From Phycisphaeraceae bacterium (lineage in GTDB: Bacteria > Planctomycetota > Phycisphaerae > Phycisphaerales > UBA1924): a stretch of 15,264 nucleotides of DNA. The stretch lies in contig WUAK01000030.1 of the NCBI GenBank assembly GCA_009827205.1, forward strand, positions 1-15,264. Direction: 5' to 3'. A model generated the notes under the pieces. The model saw only the letters and a program-made list of their open reading frames with translations, made no database searches and was not told the origin of the DNA. Position 1 is the first letter of the stretch, and each line of letters starts with the position of its first letter. The translations under genes were made by a program, and so were the position numbers. This document shows, piece after piece, positions 15,081-15,264 of the stretch.

Positions 15081-15264
15081 TCAGTCGTAGTCCGCCTCGT
15101 TCTCGGGCTCTTTGCCCTGGAGCACCGCCCAGACATCCCGGACCACCCAGCTCATCGCCAAGCTCGCCGACTTCGTCGCGCCGCCAAGATGAGGCGTCAG
15201 GTAGACGTTCTTGATGTCCAGCAGCGGATACGTCGCGTCGAAGGGTTCGGGGTCGTGGACATCG
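15081..15264 (-). CDS. D-2-hydroxyacid dehydrogenase, C-terminal end
   Basis: Only the last 60 residues and the stop are in the window; the gene continues past the right edge. The visible part reads DVHDPEPF, then DATYPLLDIKNVYLTPHLGG, a Ser-rich helix and a charged tail ending EADYD. The block Asn-Val-x-Leu-Thr-Pro-His-Leu-Gly-Gly-Ala-Thr, with its catalytic histidine, is the hallmark of the NAD-dependent D-isomer-specific 2-hydroxyacid dehydrogenases (SerA, hydroxypyruvate reductase and relatives). The protein stops soon after the NAD-domain return helix, so it has no C-terminal ACT domain like E. coli SerA and no PdxB-type dimerisation domain. The exact substrate cannot be assigned from this part. 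It lies directly upstream of pdxJ on the same strand. Confidence 0.85.
   Translation of the reverse strand, partial: DVHDPEPFDATYPLLDIKNVYLTPHLGGATKSASLAMSWVVRDVWAVLQGKEPENEADYD

Noticed and set aside
14081..15214. Plus-strand reading frame of 377 codons across folC start, gap and pdxJ
   Set aside because: It is antisense to pdxJ, shows no recognisable domain, and begins inside folC with no ribosome binding site.

Overview
The window looks like a chromosomal segment of a GC-rich planctomycete, most likely of the class Phycisphaerae. The reasons are the PEP-CTERM-like sorting tail of one secreted protein (a PAP variant ending in four arginines), long insertions in leucyl-tRNA synthetase, an animal-like adenylosuccinate lyase, scarce Shine-Dalgarno sites and very tight gene packing. 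This placement is inferred from protein character only. No tRNA, rRNA, CRISPR array, insertion sequence or prophage is visible.

Layout. 1-2525: the end of a DUF2071 gene (+) converges on a Tat-exported GH29 alpha-L-fucosidase (-), behind which lies a secreted PEP-CTERM-type protein (-). 2616-4106: purB (-). 4241-8272: a plus-strand block of two tandem LolA-like exported paralogues separated by a terminator, an OsmC-family thiol peroxidase, an ECF sigma factor and its probable membrane anti-sigma factor. 8297-11467: leuS (-). 11589-12674: a probable glycosyltransferase (+), whose 3' end overlaps folC (-, 12667-14112). 14294-15264: pdxJ and the end of a 2-hydroxyacid dehydrogenase gene (both -).

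The housekeeping genes cover purine synthesis (PurB), translation (LeuS), folate (FolC) and vitamin B6 (PdxJ, with a SerA-like dehydrogenase just upstream). The block 5123-8272 has gaps of only 21-30 bases and could be one operon joining an envelope protein, a peroxide-detoxifying enzyme and a sigma/anti-sigma pair, which suggests a cell-envelope or oxidative stress response (inference).

The most unusual signals are two. First, purB is a compositional mosaic: about 490 bases in its middle (about 3290-3775) have 46% GC against 57-73% in the flanks, yet the reading frame is intact. This points to intragenic recombination or a metagenome assembly chimera. Second, the fucosidase ribosome binding site is buried in a perfect 8-bp hairpin just before the start codon, a layout typical of translational control. 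I found no wholly new multi-gene system.
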